From Desmodesmus armatus (taxonomy: Eukaryota; Chlorophyta; Chlorophyceae; Sphaeropleales; Scenedesmaceae): a DNA stretch of 64,000 bases. The notes beneath the pieces are model-generated. The model did no database searches. It saw only the letters and a list, made by a program, of their open reading frames with translations, and was not told where the DNA came from. Position 1 is the stretch's first letter; every line of letters starts with the position of its first letter. The stretch lies in NCBI GenBank assembly GCA_007449985.2, contig VIIQ02000002.1, positions 1,488,001 through 1,552,000 of the forward strand, read 5' to 3'. Shown here piece by piece: positions 12,078 through 24,000 of the stretch. A program made the position numbers and the translations under genes.

Positions 12078-13024
12078 GGTGGAGATACCTGCAAGCCACA
12101 ATGCAGATAATGTCATTGACGCAAGTTCACCATCTGCCTCAGTGTGCCTCCGTGCTGGCGACGGTACTGGTCAGCTGGGAGCTGGTTGCTGGTGGAAGCT
12201 GCACTCTGATGGCACCCCTTCTGGTCCCATGGGTGACAGGTAAGATCGGCCCATATCATGGGGTAAGGCAGTTGCCGCATTCATGATGGGTGTTTTTGTA
12301 CGCAATAAAAAGCGGGCGCGTTACTGCTGTGTTCGACCAGTTGCTGGTGTGCTGTTGGTTCCAGCTCTGCGTTGCACAGCAGCGATCATGATGAGGCCGT
12401 CCGGCTGCTGGTGGAGACTCATACGGCCAAGCAAAGGTGTATGGGTGGTTGAGTTCACCTCGTGGGTCGCTCCTATCTCCCAGTGTTCTCCAAGTGCGCC
12501 CCGAGTATGTGGCGTCGATTTCAACAAACAGAGACACCTATTTCAGGCCTTCAGGAACCATACAGCTGCAGGCCTGAGTTCGGTGTGAAACTGTCCGTCA
12601 CAGGACCACCAGGGTGTAGCAGAACAGTCGTGTCACCTGATCAAGTCTGCAACGGGTCCGGCATCCAGATCGGTCGCATTGTACAGACCCGCATAAAGCA
12701 TAAATTTTGAACTCAGAAAGTGCCCTGTGCTGTGAGGGTCAACGCCGGTTTGACTATCATTGGAAGAGCCTTGGCGACCATCTGGTTCATGCGAACACCC
12801 TTCACGTGATGTCTGTTATTCATTCAATCAGCGTGGCCATACCCAGAACCTTCAGTACAGGTGCTGCAGTGACATCACCACATGACTCACTACATGTCAC
12901 CAGCTGCAGCCAGGATTTGATGAATATAGTGGTGGAAAGCGGTCCGTTTGGTGCGCCCCGTTCTTTGCCTTACTTTTGCTTTGCATAACGCCATTGTTCT
13001 GTCAGTTGTCTGTGTCTTGCCACC
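12078..13024. promoter_or_regulatory. Divergent intergenic region (shared promoter region)
   Basis: 947 bases between the start codons of the hydrolase (minus) and the M48 protease (plus). It must hold both promoters and 5' UTRs. I see no convincing TATA box or palindromic operator, and no open frame here has family motifs. Confidence 0.45.
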
Positions 13025-16000
13025 ATGCTGTTGACATCGCCCAAGCTGGCTGGCTGCCATGTCGGCGGAAAGCCAGCCAAGTCCGCTGTTGTGCCCAAGT
13101 CTGTCAGCCTTGCCCCCAGGCGCCTTGTGTGTAGGTTCAAGGATGCAACCAAGTCCGAGGAGGTTGCCGTGGATGCACCCTCATGGCGCAGGTTAGTCAG
13201 TATCCACAACTGCTGAGCCCAGCACTGGGTATGTCTAGGGCTGACAAACCCAACGGCCCCTGGTGGTCTTCACACAGCTTGCACCAGACGATGCATTCCG
13301 AATGCACATGGCATGTGCTTTTGTTTGCTTCAACCCCCAGCAACCCCTCAATGCATTGTGCTGTGTTCTGCCTTGGTCTGCTGCCACCATTCAGGCACTT
13401 CATGGAGAGTGACCCCCCTGATGAGTCAACTGGCGCAAGCGCCATCATCCAGCGTGCCAAGGATGCAATGAGGGACAGCCCCGTCAAGCTTATCGACCTG
13501 GCACTGCCATCACTGGGTGCCCTGTCCAGCCTGGCAATCAGCGAAGAGCACAACTGGCCAGGTGTGCAATGACCACTGATGACCTTACTACGTCCACTGG
13601 GATGCAGTGCCCCTTGAATGCCAGCTGCTGAGTTCCCCAACACTCAATGCACTGCCATTGCACAGTCATTTTCAAACATGTTGACGGCTTGAACTGTGTA
13701 GTGCAGTGCCTATCACATGTGTATGACTGTTGGATCCTGCTGTGTGCGCCTTGCTGCTTCTCTGCCTGCAGCTGTGGGTGTCGGCATTGCCGCTGGTGCT
13801 GTTGCCCGCCTGCTACAACAAGCCACCCTGGAGCAGAAGGTGCCCTTCACCATGCGCAAACACACCGTGCTGCTGCCAGTCTTTGCAGAGCTGCTGCTAG
13901 GCCAGTTCAGCTTTGCACAGGTGAGGGTAGTGCTGCAGCTGCCCAAGATTGTGGATAGTGTGAGCCTTAGACTCAGTGGCTTTGCTGACAAGGCCTCGGC
14001 AGCTAGCATGTGCCCTGCTAGCAGGTGTTTGGAGTGCCCATCAGGGGGAGGTTACGTTGTTGAGTGCTGCATTGTGCAATGCGTGCTTCCGTGCATCCAC
14101 GTGTGGCTTTCACACTCTCCCTCGGGTGGCAATGCAGGTTTAATCCTGCCGCAGTCACTGCCTGCGTCTGAAAGCCAGCTGCAGTGACTGACTGGTTGGT
14201 CGCATGAGCATGTAGACCCGCTGGTGACAGTGTTGTCAACCTTGCCCACCCCCTCGTCTCAATCTGCCATGACCCCCCTCGTCTCAATCTGCCATGACTT
14301 TGGTGTCCTACTCCCACCTTGAGTCTTCACCCCACCCCACCCCCACCTTGACTCATTGCCCCACCCACAGGTCCTCCAGCAGCCTCAGTACCGGGGCAAG
14401 GCTCTGCCTGCTGACCACCCTGACTCTAAGCTGGTGCAGAAGATTGCTGAGCGCATCATTGCAGCTGTGGAGGAGGGACATGGCGGAGGCTTCCAGAAAC
14501 ACGTCGAGAAGTTTGACTGGGAGGTATGCGCTCCCTGCTTGGTGGGAATAACTCGTGTCAAACGGTTGCGTGCCTATCGTGCACACTGCATGACATCTGC
14601 GGCATGAGCTTGCTTGCTGTGGCGATAATGGCTAATAGATTGGTGCAGTTATTAAACTGCTAGTACAGCTCGCTGTACAGTTGAAACACATCTAGCAGCT
14701 GGTCGCATGATGTGAAAGGATGTGGGGTGAGCTGGAAGCATGCTGGATCTGCTGCGGCAAGCAATGATTGGCACCATGTACAACAGCAACTGAGCCTTCG
14801 TGGCATGCAACTCGCCTGTATGCGGCAAACAGTGTGCAGATGCTGAGCCATGTTTGTGTACCTGCAGGTTGTTGTGATCAATGAGGAGACTGTCAATGCC
14901 TTCGTGCTGCCAGGCGGGAAGATTGTGGTGTTCACAGGTGAGCACAATGCCATGCTGAGTCAGCTCAGGCGGCAGCCCAACAGCATAGCCCAGCATTGGC
15001 ACAATACTTGCTGAGCTAGTGGGATGCTTTGCACAGTGTGAAGGAACAGGGTGCATCAGTTGTTCCTGAGTCAGCAATGCTGTACATACACAACATCTGG
15101 GTTGTGCAGCTGTCACAGTGAAGCCCGTTGCAAGGACAAACCAATTACACTATTGTGTAAGTGTAATGTGTGATGTTTTGGGTTGCTCACACAATGTGTC
15201 ATGTCAGCGTGTGAAAGGCCTCTGCCAGTGCGCACATGCTGTGACTGCTGTCTGCTTACACTGCACGCATGCATGTGCACCTGTTGTCTTTACTCCAGGT
15301 CTGATCAAGCTGTTCAACCGCAATGAGGACATGATCGCTACTGTGGTGGGCCACGAGTGTGCCCACGCGGTGGCCCGTCACTCCAGTGAGAAGCTGTCCC
15401 TGGGCTTGTTCATCGCCCTGGCTGTGCAGGTGAGGGACGGGGGCTGCACTTGCAGCTGTCTGCAGTAGTACCATATGCATGCGTGCATGCATGAAGGCCA
15501 CAGGATGTGCCGCAATACTGCCAAATGCAAACATAGACAATGTGTGCACGCCTGGTGGGCGGGGAAACTGGCGCATTCATTGCGTAAAGGGGCTTGTGAA
15601 CAGCCCAAAATAGTGGGGTGAACTGTTCTTGCTGTGAGCAGTACCTGCACATGTCTGCCCCAAATGCTTACAAGGTGCGCTCATTTAGGCATGCTGCATC
15701 ACTTGACCATCTGCATGCTTGCCATAAAGGCACGGTACGGCGTGTCAAAGGCACGGTACGGCGTGTGAAAGTCCTGTCCTGTGGACTGACAATGCGGCTC
15801 TCTCCTGCCTGCGTGTCTGCAGCTGCTGCTGTACACAGTCCAGCGCAACATGTCTCGTGGAGGCGGCAACGAGTACCAGCAGTACCAGCAGCAGCAGCAG
15901 CGCGCTGGCTACGGCAACCAGCAGCGTGGTGGTGGGTTCCCGGGCTACCAGGACCCTCGCATGGATCCCCGCCTTGACCCTCGCCAAGACCCCCGCCTGA

Positions 16001-17725
16001 ACCGTGGGCAGGACCCTCGCCTGTACCAGCAAATGGACCCACGCATGCGCCAGGACCCCAGGTGAGCAGTGCAGCACAGACTGTCTGAGCTTCGGGTCGG
16101 GTGCAACAATGCTGCGATGCTTTCCTGCAGGTAGCCACAACAATACTGTCAGTGTGTTGCACTCCACGCTCCTGTGCTGTCCGACAGTCGGCAGCAGCTT
16201 TTCCTTAGGCTGTTGTTCAATGCAACCGACCGTCACGCCCAGCGTTTGCGCATGGCGGATAGCAAATGGACCCACGCATGCGCCAGGACCCCAGGTGAGC
16301 AGTGCAGCACAGACTGTCTGAGCTTCGGGTCGGGTGCAACAATGCTGCGATGCTTTCCTGCAGGTAGCCACAACAATACTGCCAGTGTGTTGCACTCCAC
16401 GCTCCTGTGCTGTCCGACAGTCGGCAGCAGCTTTTCCTTAGGCTGTTGTTCAATGCAACCGACCGTCACGCCCAGCGTTTGCGCATGGCGGATAGCGTGT
16501 GTGGCGGCTCAGATAAGCACCCCTGTGATCAGTGTTCAGCGACTGTCACACGTGTTCACTCTGTCACTGATGATACTGTGACCACGTTCTTCTACCCACC
16601 AGGTATGGCGCATACCCCGGCTACGGCCCCTACGGTCCCTACCAGCGCGACCCCTACACCACCAGCAAGAGGGGTCGCTCTATCTACTACGTGTTACCAG
16701 AGTCCTTTGGGGAGTCAGCAGCACCACGCCTGCCTGGCAGGGGTGGTCGCCCTGGCCCCGGCAGGGGCCAGGGCGGTCTGCCAGGCCTTGGCGGCAGTCC
16801 CATTCAGGGACTGATCAGCGTGGCTACCAACCTGCTGCTGCAGCTGCCCTTCTCTAGGTGAGGGGGCGGGTGATGTGGTGAAGTGCCGTTGGCGGCTTCC
16901 ATGACAGTTGCCGCTTTTAGGTATCTAGCACACAGGCTGTCGGTTACAAGCCTACTAAGGCATGCACGGGTGGTGCTTACAAATGCTATCAGCAACTACT
17001 GTCAGATGCATAATAGTCACCAGTCACACCGGGTGCACTTGTTCTGAGCAACTGTATCAAACGCCCCGCTGTTGTCATGAGTGTCACTGACACATGTGCA
17101 CCACCTGAAGACATGCTGTATCCTGCATGTGCGTCCTGCATGTGTTGTCCTGCAGGCGTGCTGAGGCTGAGGCTGACCTGATTGGTCTCAAGCTGATGTC
17201 CATTGCTGGCTACAACCAGGACCAGGCCCCCAAGACCTTTGCCAAGATGGAGGAGTACCAGGGACAAATGATGGGCAAGGCAGCTGCCAATGCCAGCTAC
17301 ATCCAGGACCACCCACGCAGCGCAAACAGGGTCAAGCTGCTTGAGGTGGGTGGACAGTAGGGATGGCTGGCCAAGCCTTCCGGGAAGGGTGGTATAATCT
17401 CTGCGTGCTAGCCAGTCATGTTGAGAAAAACTTTTGCACATGGAACGTAAACGTGATGAATGCAGCAGCCACATGCAGCCTGGTGCCATTCAATGCACCT
17501 CACCAAAACGGTGACATAAACAACCTGCCGCACCTCTGAGCTTGCGTCACCTGCACTGAGCAGTACGCGCATGTTGATGTGGTCATTGTGAAAATATGGC
17601 AACCAATGGCCTCTGTCCCTGTCTGCTGCTTTGTGTCCTTTCAGGAGGAGCTTGCCATGATGAAGCAGTATGGGTCCAAGGGGCGGGAGGTGGTGCTCAG
17701 CAAGGTGCCCTACTGGATGCTGTGA
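13025..17725 (+). CDS. M48-family (Oma1-like) zinc metallopeptidase with Gln/Tyr/Arg-rich insertion
   Basis: Ten exons: 13025-13191, 13395-13561, 13772-13920, 14371-14523, 14868-14937, 15299-15429, 15823-16061, 16603-16857, 17156-17345 and 17645-17725. All are phase-consistent, giving 533 residues. The zinc site is H254-E-C-A-H258; the third ligand is expected in E447-A-E-A-D. The stretch V-V-V-I-N-E-E-T-V-N-A-F-V-L-P-G-G before it is typical of Oma1-like M48 peptidases. The Ser/Ala/Lys/Arg-rich N-terminus (L-A-P-R-R-L-V-C-R-F) looks like an organellar transit peptide. Between the zinc motif and the third ligand lies an insertion of roughly 160 residues: Gln/Tyr-rich, then D-P-R-x repeats, then Gly/Tyr/Pro, then a Gly/Pro/Arg stretch ending in G-L-P-G-L-G-G. 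Likely role: organelle membrane protein quality control, a family inference. The intron after exon 7 carries a 233-bp tandem duplication. Confidence 0.88.
14250..14299 (+). repeat. 25-bp direct repeat in an intron
   Basis: Two adjacent copies of CCCTCGTCTCAATCTGCCAT lie in the intron before M48 exon 14371-14523. Confidence 0.7.
15726..15767 (+). repeat. 21-bp tandem duplication in an intron
   Basis: Two adjacent copies of AAAGGCACGGTACGGCGTGT plus one base. They lie in the intron before M48 exon 15823-16061. Confidence 0.8.
16028..16496 (+). repeat. 233-bp near-perfect tandem duplication across an exon end
   Basis: 16028-16260 is repeated at 16261-16493 with one substitution seen (ACTGTCAG versus ACTGCCAG). 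The unit holds the last 34 bases of M48 exon 15823-16061, its GTGAGC donor and about 200 bases of intron. The second copy therefore carries a spare exon end and donor inside the intron. Confidence 0.92.
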
Positions 17726-18640
17726 AGGGCTGGCATATCAATGTGTTGCCGCTGCGTTTGGGGGAGTGCAACCAAGTTTTTTGAATGCACATGAGGGTTA
17801 TTCCGGATCAGGGGATTTGGGCAGTTGAGTTGTTGCAAGTTGTCAGAGTTGCGTCATCAAGGCAGGTGTGCTGGGATGGCTTGCATGTTGTGGTTGCTGC
17901 TAAGGTGTCAGCAACACTTTGGGCATGGTGGCAGTGAGGTGTTGGGCAAGCGTGATATCAAAATATGTCTTTACATGTGTTCTTTGGTCAGGGTGGTCCT
18001 GCCAGAAATCAGTGACGTGCATGGTGGAGTTGGTTGTAATTTTTGACAAGCAGTGCAATCGCGGCACAGCGTGATGTTATCATTCACTGCTGTAACGGGT
18101 GCAGGCGCCAGGACTGTCCACAAGTACAACAGCAGTATGCTACTGTTCCTAAAGTTACTGCTGATAGCCTTCGAGGCATTGTGACAAATGGCAGTGGGTG
18201 CAACAAGCAAGCCAGCATGAGCTGAATTGCGACGTAGAGGAATCAGGCAAAGATGGGCAGGGCTGGTAAAGGCAACTTGGTGTAGCAATGTCACTGCAAG
18301 GTGGTGTCATCTTGCCTTTACAGCAAAACATGCTCACAAGAATGTGTATTTGTGGTCCTGTCTTACACTCCACAACTTCCCGAGCATGCGGCACGATCCG
18401 TTGGCCGTACATGCTGGACAACTGTTATTTTAAAGTCCTTATGGACCTTTCACAGTTGCACTCCGCTCCCCGTCCGCCGCAAGGGGCCGCCCGTGGGCGC
18501 TCGGTGCCGCCCGTCATGTGACGTCAACACTGTTGACGACACACGTTGGGCTAGCCTGATGACCTGACCATTGTACATTTTCACAGCCGGTATAGACAAC
18601 AAACCGACTTCTTTTACAGCCCATTTCCCGCTTGGACAGA
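17726..18640. other. Intergenic region with 3' UTR of the M48 gene
   Basis: A TGTAA pentamer at 18035-18039, about 310 bases after the M48 stop, is a plausible polyadenylation signal (the standard motif in chlorophytes). The right part must include the promoter of the next gene. No other gene was seen. Confidence 0.5.
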
Positions 18641-20057
18641 ATGGCTGCGCCAGTGGAAAGTTTCCCAGACAAGCAGCAGGGTGTGCCCTTGAACAACCCC
18701 CTAGAGTTGCTGCCGCTCACTACAGTCAATATCCGCCAGAACCTGCCACGTGTGCTCAGGCAGCTGCTGTCATACGATTTGCAAAGACAGAAGAAGTACG
18801 AGACCCTCGCTCATGCCCTGTACACCCCACAAGCGCAGTTCCAGTACCCTGGCGCAGCGCTGTATGGAGTGGACAACATCATACAATTCTGGAATGGATT
18901 CCTGATAGGTATGGTATGGTGCAGGTGAATCAGGAGCCTGCACTGGCATCTGGCTGGAACATCTCGCACATGGGCCAGATAGGCAGTTGCTCATTTTGCA
19001 AATGACTGCGCGCACTGTGTCCGGGACACACACAATCCAGTCAATATCCAAATGCCATGGTCAGCCACGCCAGTCCTGTAGCTCTGGCTCCAGATAGAAG
19101 TGCAGGCAAACAGCAATCACGCAGGCGCGCTAGAAGCTTGTAAACAGAAGCCTCCTGCGCGTGCTGCAGGTCGGGCCCTTCAGCGCAATGATGTCCACTC
19201 CCTGCACATTGACATCACCTGGGACCCACACAAGCTGCAGGCATTCGTGCAGGTGAGCGTTGCAGCTGTGGCGCTGGCTCCATAACAACATCGAGCCCTT
19301 CTTGTGAAGCGGTCAGCAACACTCCTGAACCCAACAGGTTGAGGTTGCGGGCGTCAAGGACAGCAGCTATTGAGCTTGCAATTGCCACAACACCGGTGGC
19401 AACTGGTTGCCAGCTCTGATGCTGCAGCACAGGTCATCAGTGACGCTGCTGGCCGTCCTGTGACATGACAATTGGCGCCTGTTGCTGCAGTTGGAGGCCT
19501 GGCAGCACATCAAGCCCCTGGCTTGGCTGGACCGCTTGATCAACATGCCCAGCTGGAAGGTGAGCAGGCCCTACAAGTCAGGAAGCCCAAAAGTGGATAC
19601 GGACAGCATGGCACTTCAAGCTGAAGTTCAGCTTCAATTCCTGGTGACGTCACCTAGGTTGACTTGGAGTGCCTGTGTGCACATGCAGCGACGCCGGTAG
19701 TACCAAATCAAAGCATCATGCTTTGCAGCTGTGTGTACGAGACGCTCTGTACCCATGCATGGCGTGTTGCTTGCCGTCGCTGCTGTCACACAGGTGTGGT
19801 CCACCCACATCATGCAGTTTGAGGAGTACCCATCAGACGGCCCAAATGCTCTGCGCCTGGCATTCCACGAAGAGGTGGCCGACCAGTTTGTACTGCTGGG
19901 CCTCATCCCTATGGGCCTCTACACCATACGCACAGACCCTGGCACGCCCCTGAACTGGATCAGGGACACAGTTCGGCACACGACAGGGTGTGTCATAGCT
20001 GCGGCTACGCCAGTCATGGTGCAAGTGTTGGAGGCAGTGGGGTGGATTGAGCAGTGA
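18641..20057 (+). CDS. Uncharacterised protein, possibly NTF2/SnoaL-like fold
   Basis: Four exons: 18641-18908, 19170-19252, 19491-19559 and 19794-20057 (TGA), all phase-consistent, 227 residues. ATG at 18641 gives M-A-A-P-V-E-S-F; the frame is open a few codons upstream but without another ATG. N-terminal helix-rich segment (N-I-R-Q-N-L-P-R-V-L-R-Q-L-L-S-Y), then L-Y-T-P-Q-A-Q-F-Q-Y-P-G followed by Y-G-V-D-N-I-I-Q-F-W. This pattern resembles the start of SnoaL/NTF2-like domains. Strand-like segments follow (H-S-L-H-I-D-I-T-W; H-I-M-Q-F-E-E-Y). The C-terminus has a hydrophobic stretch, C-V-I-A-A-A-T-P-V-M-V. There is no clear signal peptide. Function is unknown; the fold suggestion is weak inference. 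A TGTAA lies at 20504-20508. Confidence 0.75.
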
Positions 20058-20061
20058 GGAG

Positions 20062-20179
20062 ACATTCTGCAACAGGCGACAAGCCGTTGCAGAATGTTAC
20101 AATCGACTTGTGCTACTGATGATTGCTGCAGGGTGTCACACCCTGCAGCAATCACCCACTGCTCAGTGAGCAGTGGGTG
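20062..20179. repeat. Three consecutive perfect hairpins
   Basis: Hairpin 1: arms 20062-20073 and 20086-20097 (12 bp, 12-base loop). Hairpin 2: arms 20120-20135 and 20139-20154 (16 bp, 3-base loop). Hairpin 3: arms 20153-20165 and 20167-20179 (13 bp, 1-base centre). All arms are perfect complements. They start five bases after the stop codon of the upstream gene, so they lie in its 3' UTR or just beyond. Confidence 0.92.
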
Positions 20180-21023
20180 TTCCCGCAGACAACGTCTGCA
20201 GTCCTGGTGTTGAGTGTGCAGACATGCTGGTCTGTCGACATGAGTGCTGTCGTGTGTTGAGCTGCTGCGGCGTCATGGTCCATCAGCATAGACGGGTAAC
20301 AGAATTTGGCTGTTGTGTTACAACCCAGGCCTCCATGCTGGCCAAGTTGAAGGCAATGCGATTTGACACGATCTGCAACACTCCACACCCAAGCTGTGCA
20401 CGTGCCTTGATCTGTTACACCAGCTGCGGGAGGCATGGCGCCTCCTCAGCAGCAGCAAGGGCCTTGCCAAGTACGAAATGAGTATCTACATAGTATGCTA
20501 GCTTGTAAAAAATGGGTAGAAAACTGCCAACCATGCTGCGCACGACTCAATTGCCTGCCAAACAAGCTGCACCGCTCTGCACACACCAACCTGCGGCCAT
20601 GCAGCCACTGGCAGTAGTTGACGCTGTCAAGCCCAAAAACAGACGGGGCCCAAGACTGTGTCATGATGACAGACATATACCATACGATACAACACAAGCC
20701 TGTACACCCGGTGACAACTGCTGGCTGTCAAGCCCTGCATGCTGTCAGGCAGCCACGCCATCAACTGCCTTCCGACAGGCATCCCTGCTCGGTGGGAGTA
20801 GTGCTGCTCACAAACCGCAGCGCACTTGGCACAACAAACACCCTTGCTATCATAACAAGCAACCACACTGTACCAACCTAGTTGGCATCCGGACAGCAAC
20901 ACACCCCAGTCACCACTGACCAACAAGAGAACACGATCCACAACCTGCAAGACGCAATCCAAGCCGCGCAGCCCCCACTTGGCAAACAAACAACCCACAC
21001 GCCAACCCCACCAACACACACGC
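20180..21023. other. Convergent intergenic region
   Basis: Contains the 3' ends of the 18641-20057 gene and of the EGY gene. TTACA (TGTAA on the minus strand) occurs at about 20415. The rest is C/A-rich with no recognised gene. Confidence 0.45.
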
Positions 21024-24000
21024 TCACATGAACATGCTCGGGTTTGCCCCCACACCCACCGACTGCGCAACCTCAGGCGCCATAGGCACCAGCACCAGCA
21101 CCGCCGTTAGCACAGCCACCGCTGTCGCAGTCTGCTTGGGGTTGGCAATCGGCGACACGTTATCCTGAATATACTTCTCGGCCGTGCGCTGGCAGATCAG
21201 CACATACAGCCCAAACGGCAAGCTCAAGCTGCTACCTAGCAAGCCTAGCCCCAGGCCCACATACGTAAAGAAGGCAGACAAACTGAGTGCCTGTGTGCCG
21301 AAGGCTGCCTGCACCATGCGGCCGCCATCCAAGCTGCCGACGGGCAGAAGGTTGAGGGCGTTAGTGATGAGGCCGCACCAACCTGCAATGACGAGGGGGC
21401 TGATGAGCACGTCGGGCCGAGACATGACGTCTGAACCCAGGGCCAGGCGGGTAATGCTGCCTAGCAGGAGACTGCCCTGGAACAGCTGCGTGGGCACTGG
21501 CACCATCAGTTCCTGCAAGCCGCACACGACGGACACGGCAGCACGTTTGTGACCCCTTTGACGGCTACAGTGTGCTGTGTCGCGTAAGTTGTAACATCGG
21601 ACACTCAAGCTTACAGGACACTCAAGCTTACGGGAAACACCGACAACAATCTCAAAAGCTCTTCCAGCTGCAAACCGATATCCTTTGGCGCAGCCCCACG
21701 GTGGGCATACGTCACATCATGCCTGTGACTGGCCGCAAGTGCAGGTAGGGTATGGCTGCTGCTGCTGGTGTTGTCAGTTTGAGTGTGGAACTCACTTGTG
21801 GCAGGCCCCCCTGATGTGACTGGCTGAGGCCGATGGCCAGCAGTGCTGTGCTGGCGGCAATGCCTGCAATGGGTCCAGCTGCTGCCACGTCCCACATGTC
21901 ACTCCTGTTTTTCAACAGGCTAGCGAAGGGTGTGATGCCTCCAAAGCTGCCGATCTGCACAAGACAAGCAACACATGACACAACACATGGGATAAGTGCG
22001 CGTAGCACGTACAGGCAAAGGATGCGATCTGCAAAGTGCAGGTATCTGCGCAAGCCAACGCCGCATGCATGCCTGGCCATATGCAGGCCCGCATGCAAGT
22101 ACAAACGACGCTGCTTGACAAATGGCTGCATATGTGAGCACAGCTGTTGTGAGTCAGGCGGCCAGCATGAGGTCGTATGGGCCTAAGAGCTGAGCAATAA
22201 ACACAAAGCACCCCCTGATCCCACTAGTTGCCCCTGCCAACCAAGCACTGTGCTACCCTCATGCAGCCCCCTGCAACCCACCTGCAGGTTTGGGATGAAG
22301 TATGTGGGTCCCAGCTTGATGTTGCGGATCAACGCAGCGATGCGGTGTCCGACCTCATGGACAAAGTTGACCCCCACCACACTGATGGCAATGGGGATGG
22401 CTGAAGCCAGGTAGGGTGCGGGGTCCCAGGACGCCAGGCCTGGGGGCAGCACCTCACTGTTGAGGTTGTCTGGGTTGGCAAAGTACTCCAGTGTTTCCTG
22501 CAGTGACACACACCAACAGCGGCGCCCGACAGACAAGGGTCAAAACACAGGACGCTGCGGCTTGTGAGCAGCAGAGCGCTGCTGACAGTTCAGGGACACC
22601 CTGGCGGCAGCCAGGAAACAGCAGCTCTCTTTTTGCTTGTTGCACACCCCTTGCGATTGTGACAACCACTGCAATATTGGATTTATCCAATAACGGAATG
22701 AGTTGGTCTATATAATTGCGGAGTGGGGTTGGCAACAAGCAGCAGTAACAACTGCTGTTTTCTGGCTGCCGCACAGGGGCTTTTCTGAGGGGAGGCTCAT
22801 GCCTGGACTGCTGCGTAGCTGCTGCAGGCCAGGCAATACTGCAGGGACAGCACCCTCCCCTCCTGCACACACACACATGCCTTCCCACATGTTCTACAGT
22901 TCGAGACCACATGTACAGTCCAGACCCACCTTAGGCAGCTTTGTGATGTTTGCCACCAGTGACAGCTGCACACTGCTGGCCACCAGCAGCACCAGCAGGA
23001 TGCCTGCCACTGTCAGCTTCCAGCCATTGCTCTGAGGAGGGGTCACCTCAGCAGTGGGAACAACCTGCAGCACAGGCCACACAGGCGAGTCAGGAGGCAG
23101 AACGGGGTAGCGCAGCGTGTGCGCACCAACACTCACAGCACGCATTCGCGTAAACACATGAACCACGTGCAGACGCACACGGAGGCCAAGCACAGATATA
23201 CACACAGGGGCTTGCTTCCCTCATCTCCCTTATCATTAATATCAGAGCAGGTTCCCCAGTTCCCAAACCTAATTTTGGCATGCAACGCCTGGCGTACGCA
23301 CAAGCAGACACACGCGCACACAGAACCGTTTGCCTATACGCATCCTGCATGCGTGTGCACACCTGTACCCATAGGATGCACACACAAGGCCCACATATGT
23401 GCACATGCAGTACGCGTGCACACAAACACAATGTATAGCGTCTCCACCTGCCACCCACGCACTGCTCGGTACTGAGGGATTACGTCACTGTTGATTGTCT
23501 ATCTAGTAGGACAGGCTTAGTGAGCTTGCATGTATACAAGTACTCCATTTGTCGACACACCACACGCATATATGATATGTGTGCGCATGCACATACGGGC
23601 ACGCCTAGCGCGCGCGCACGCATGCACATACGCGCACGCCTAGCGCGCGCACACACACTTGATGACCCAACACGCCCTTGACACCAGCCACAATTGAATT
23701 GTGCAGCTTGTCAGCAACCAAAAAGATCATGCTAAACTGATCTATTCCACCACTCTGTGACACACTTTTGATTTCATTTTCAGCTGCCATGCCTCCAGAT
23801 ACAAGTGATCCAAGGTCTACTCAACATACCTGGAACGCCACTCGTGGCTCCTGCTGCGCGGCTGCTGCACCTTTTGCGCTGCTGGCACTTTCTCGCTGGC
23901 TGCTGCTGGGTGGGCCTGCTGGGCCGTCTAGGTAGGCTTCTGGGTCCTCAATCATGAGCACCTTGTACTTGTCACCAAACAGCTCCTGCACCTTGTCACA

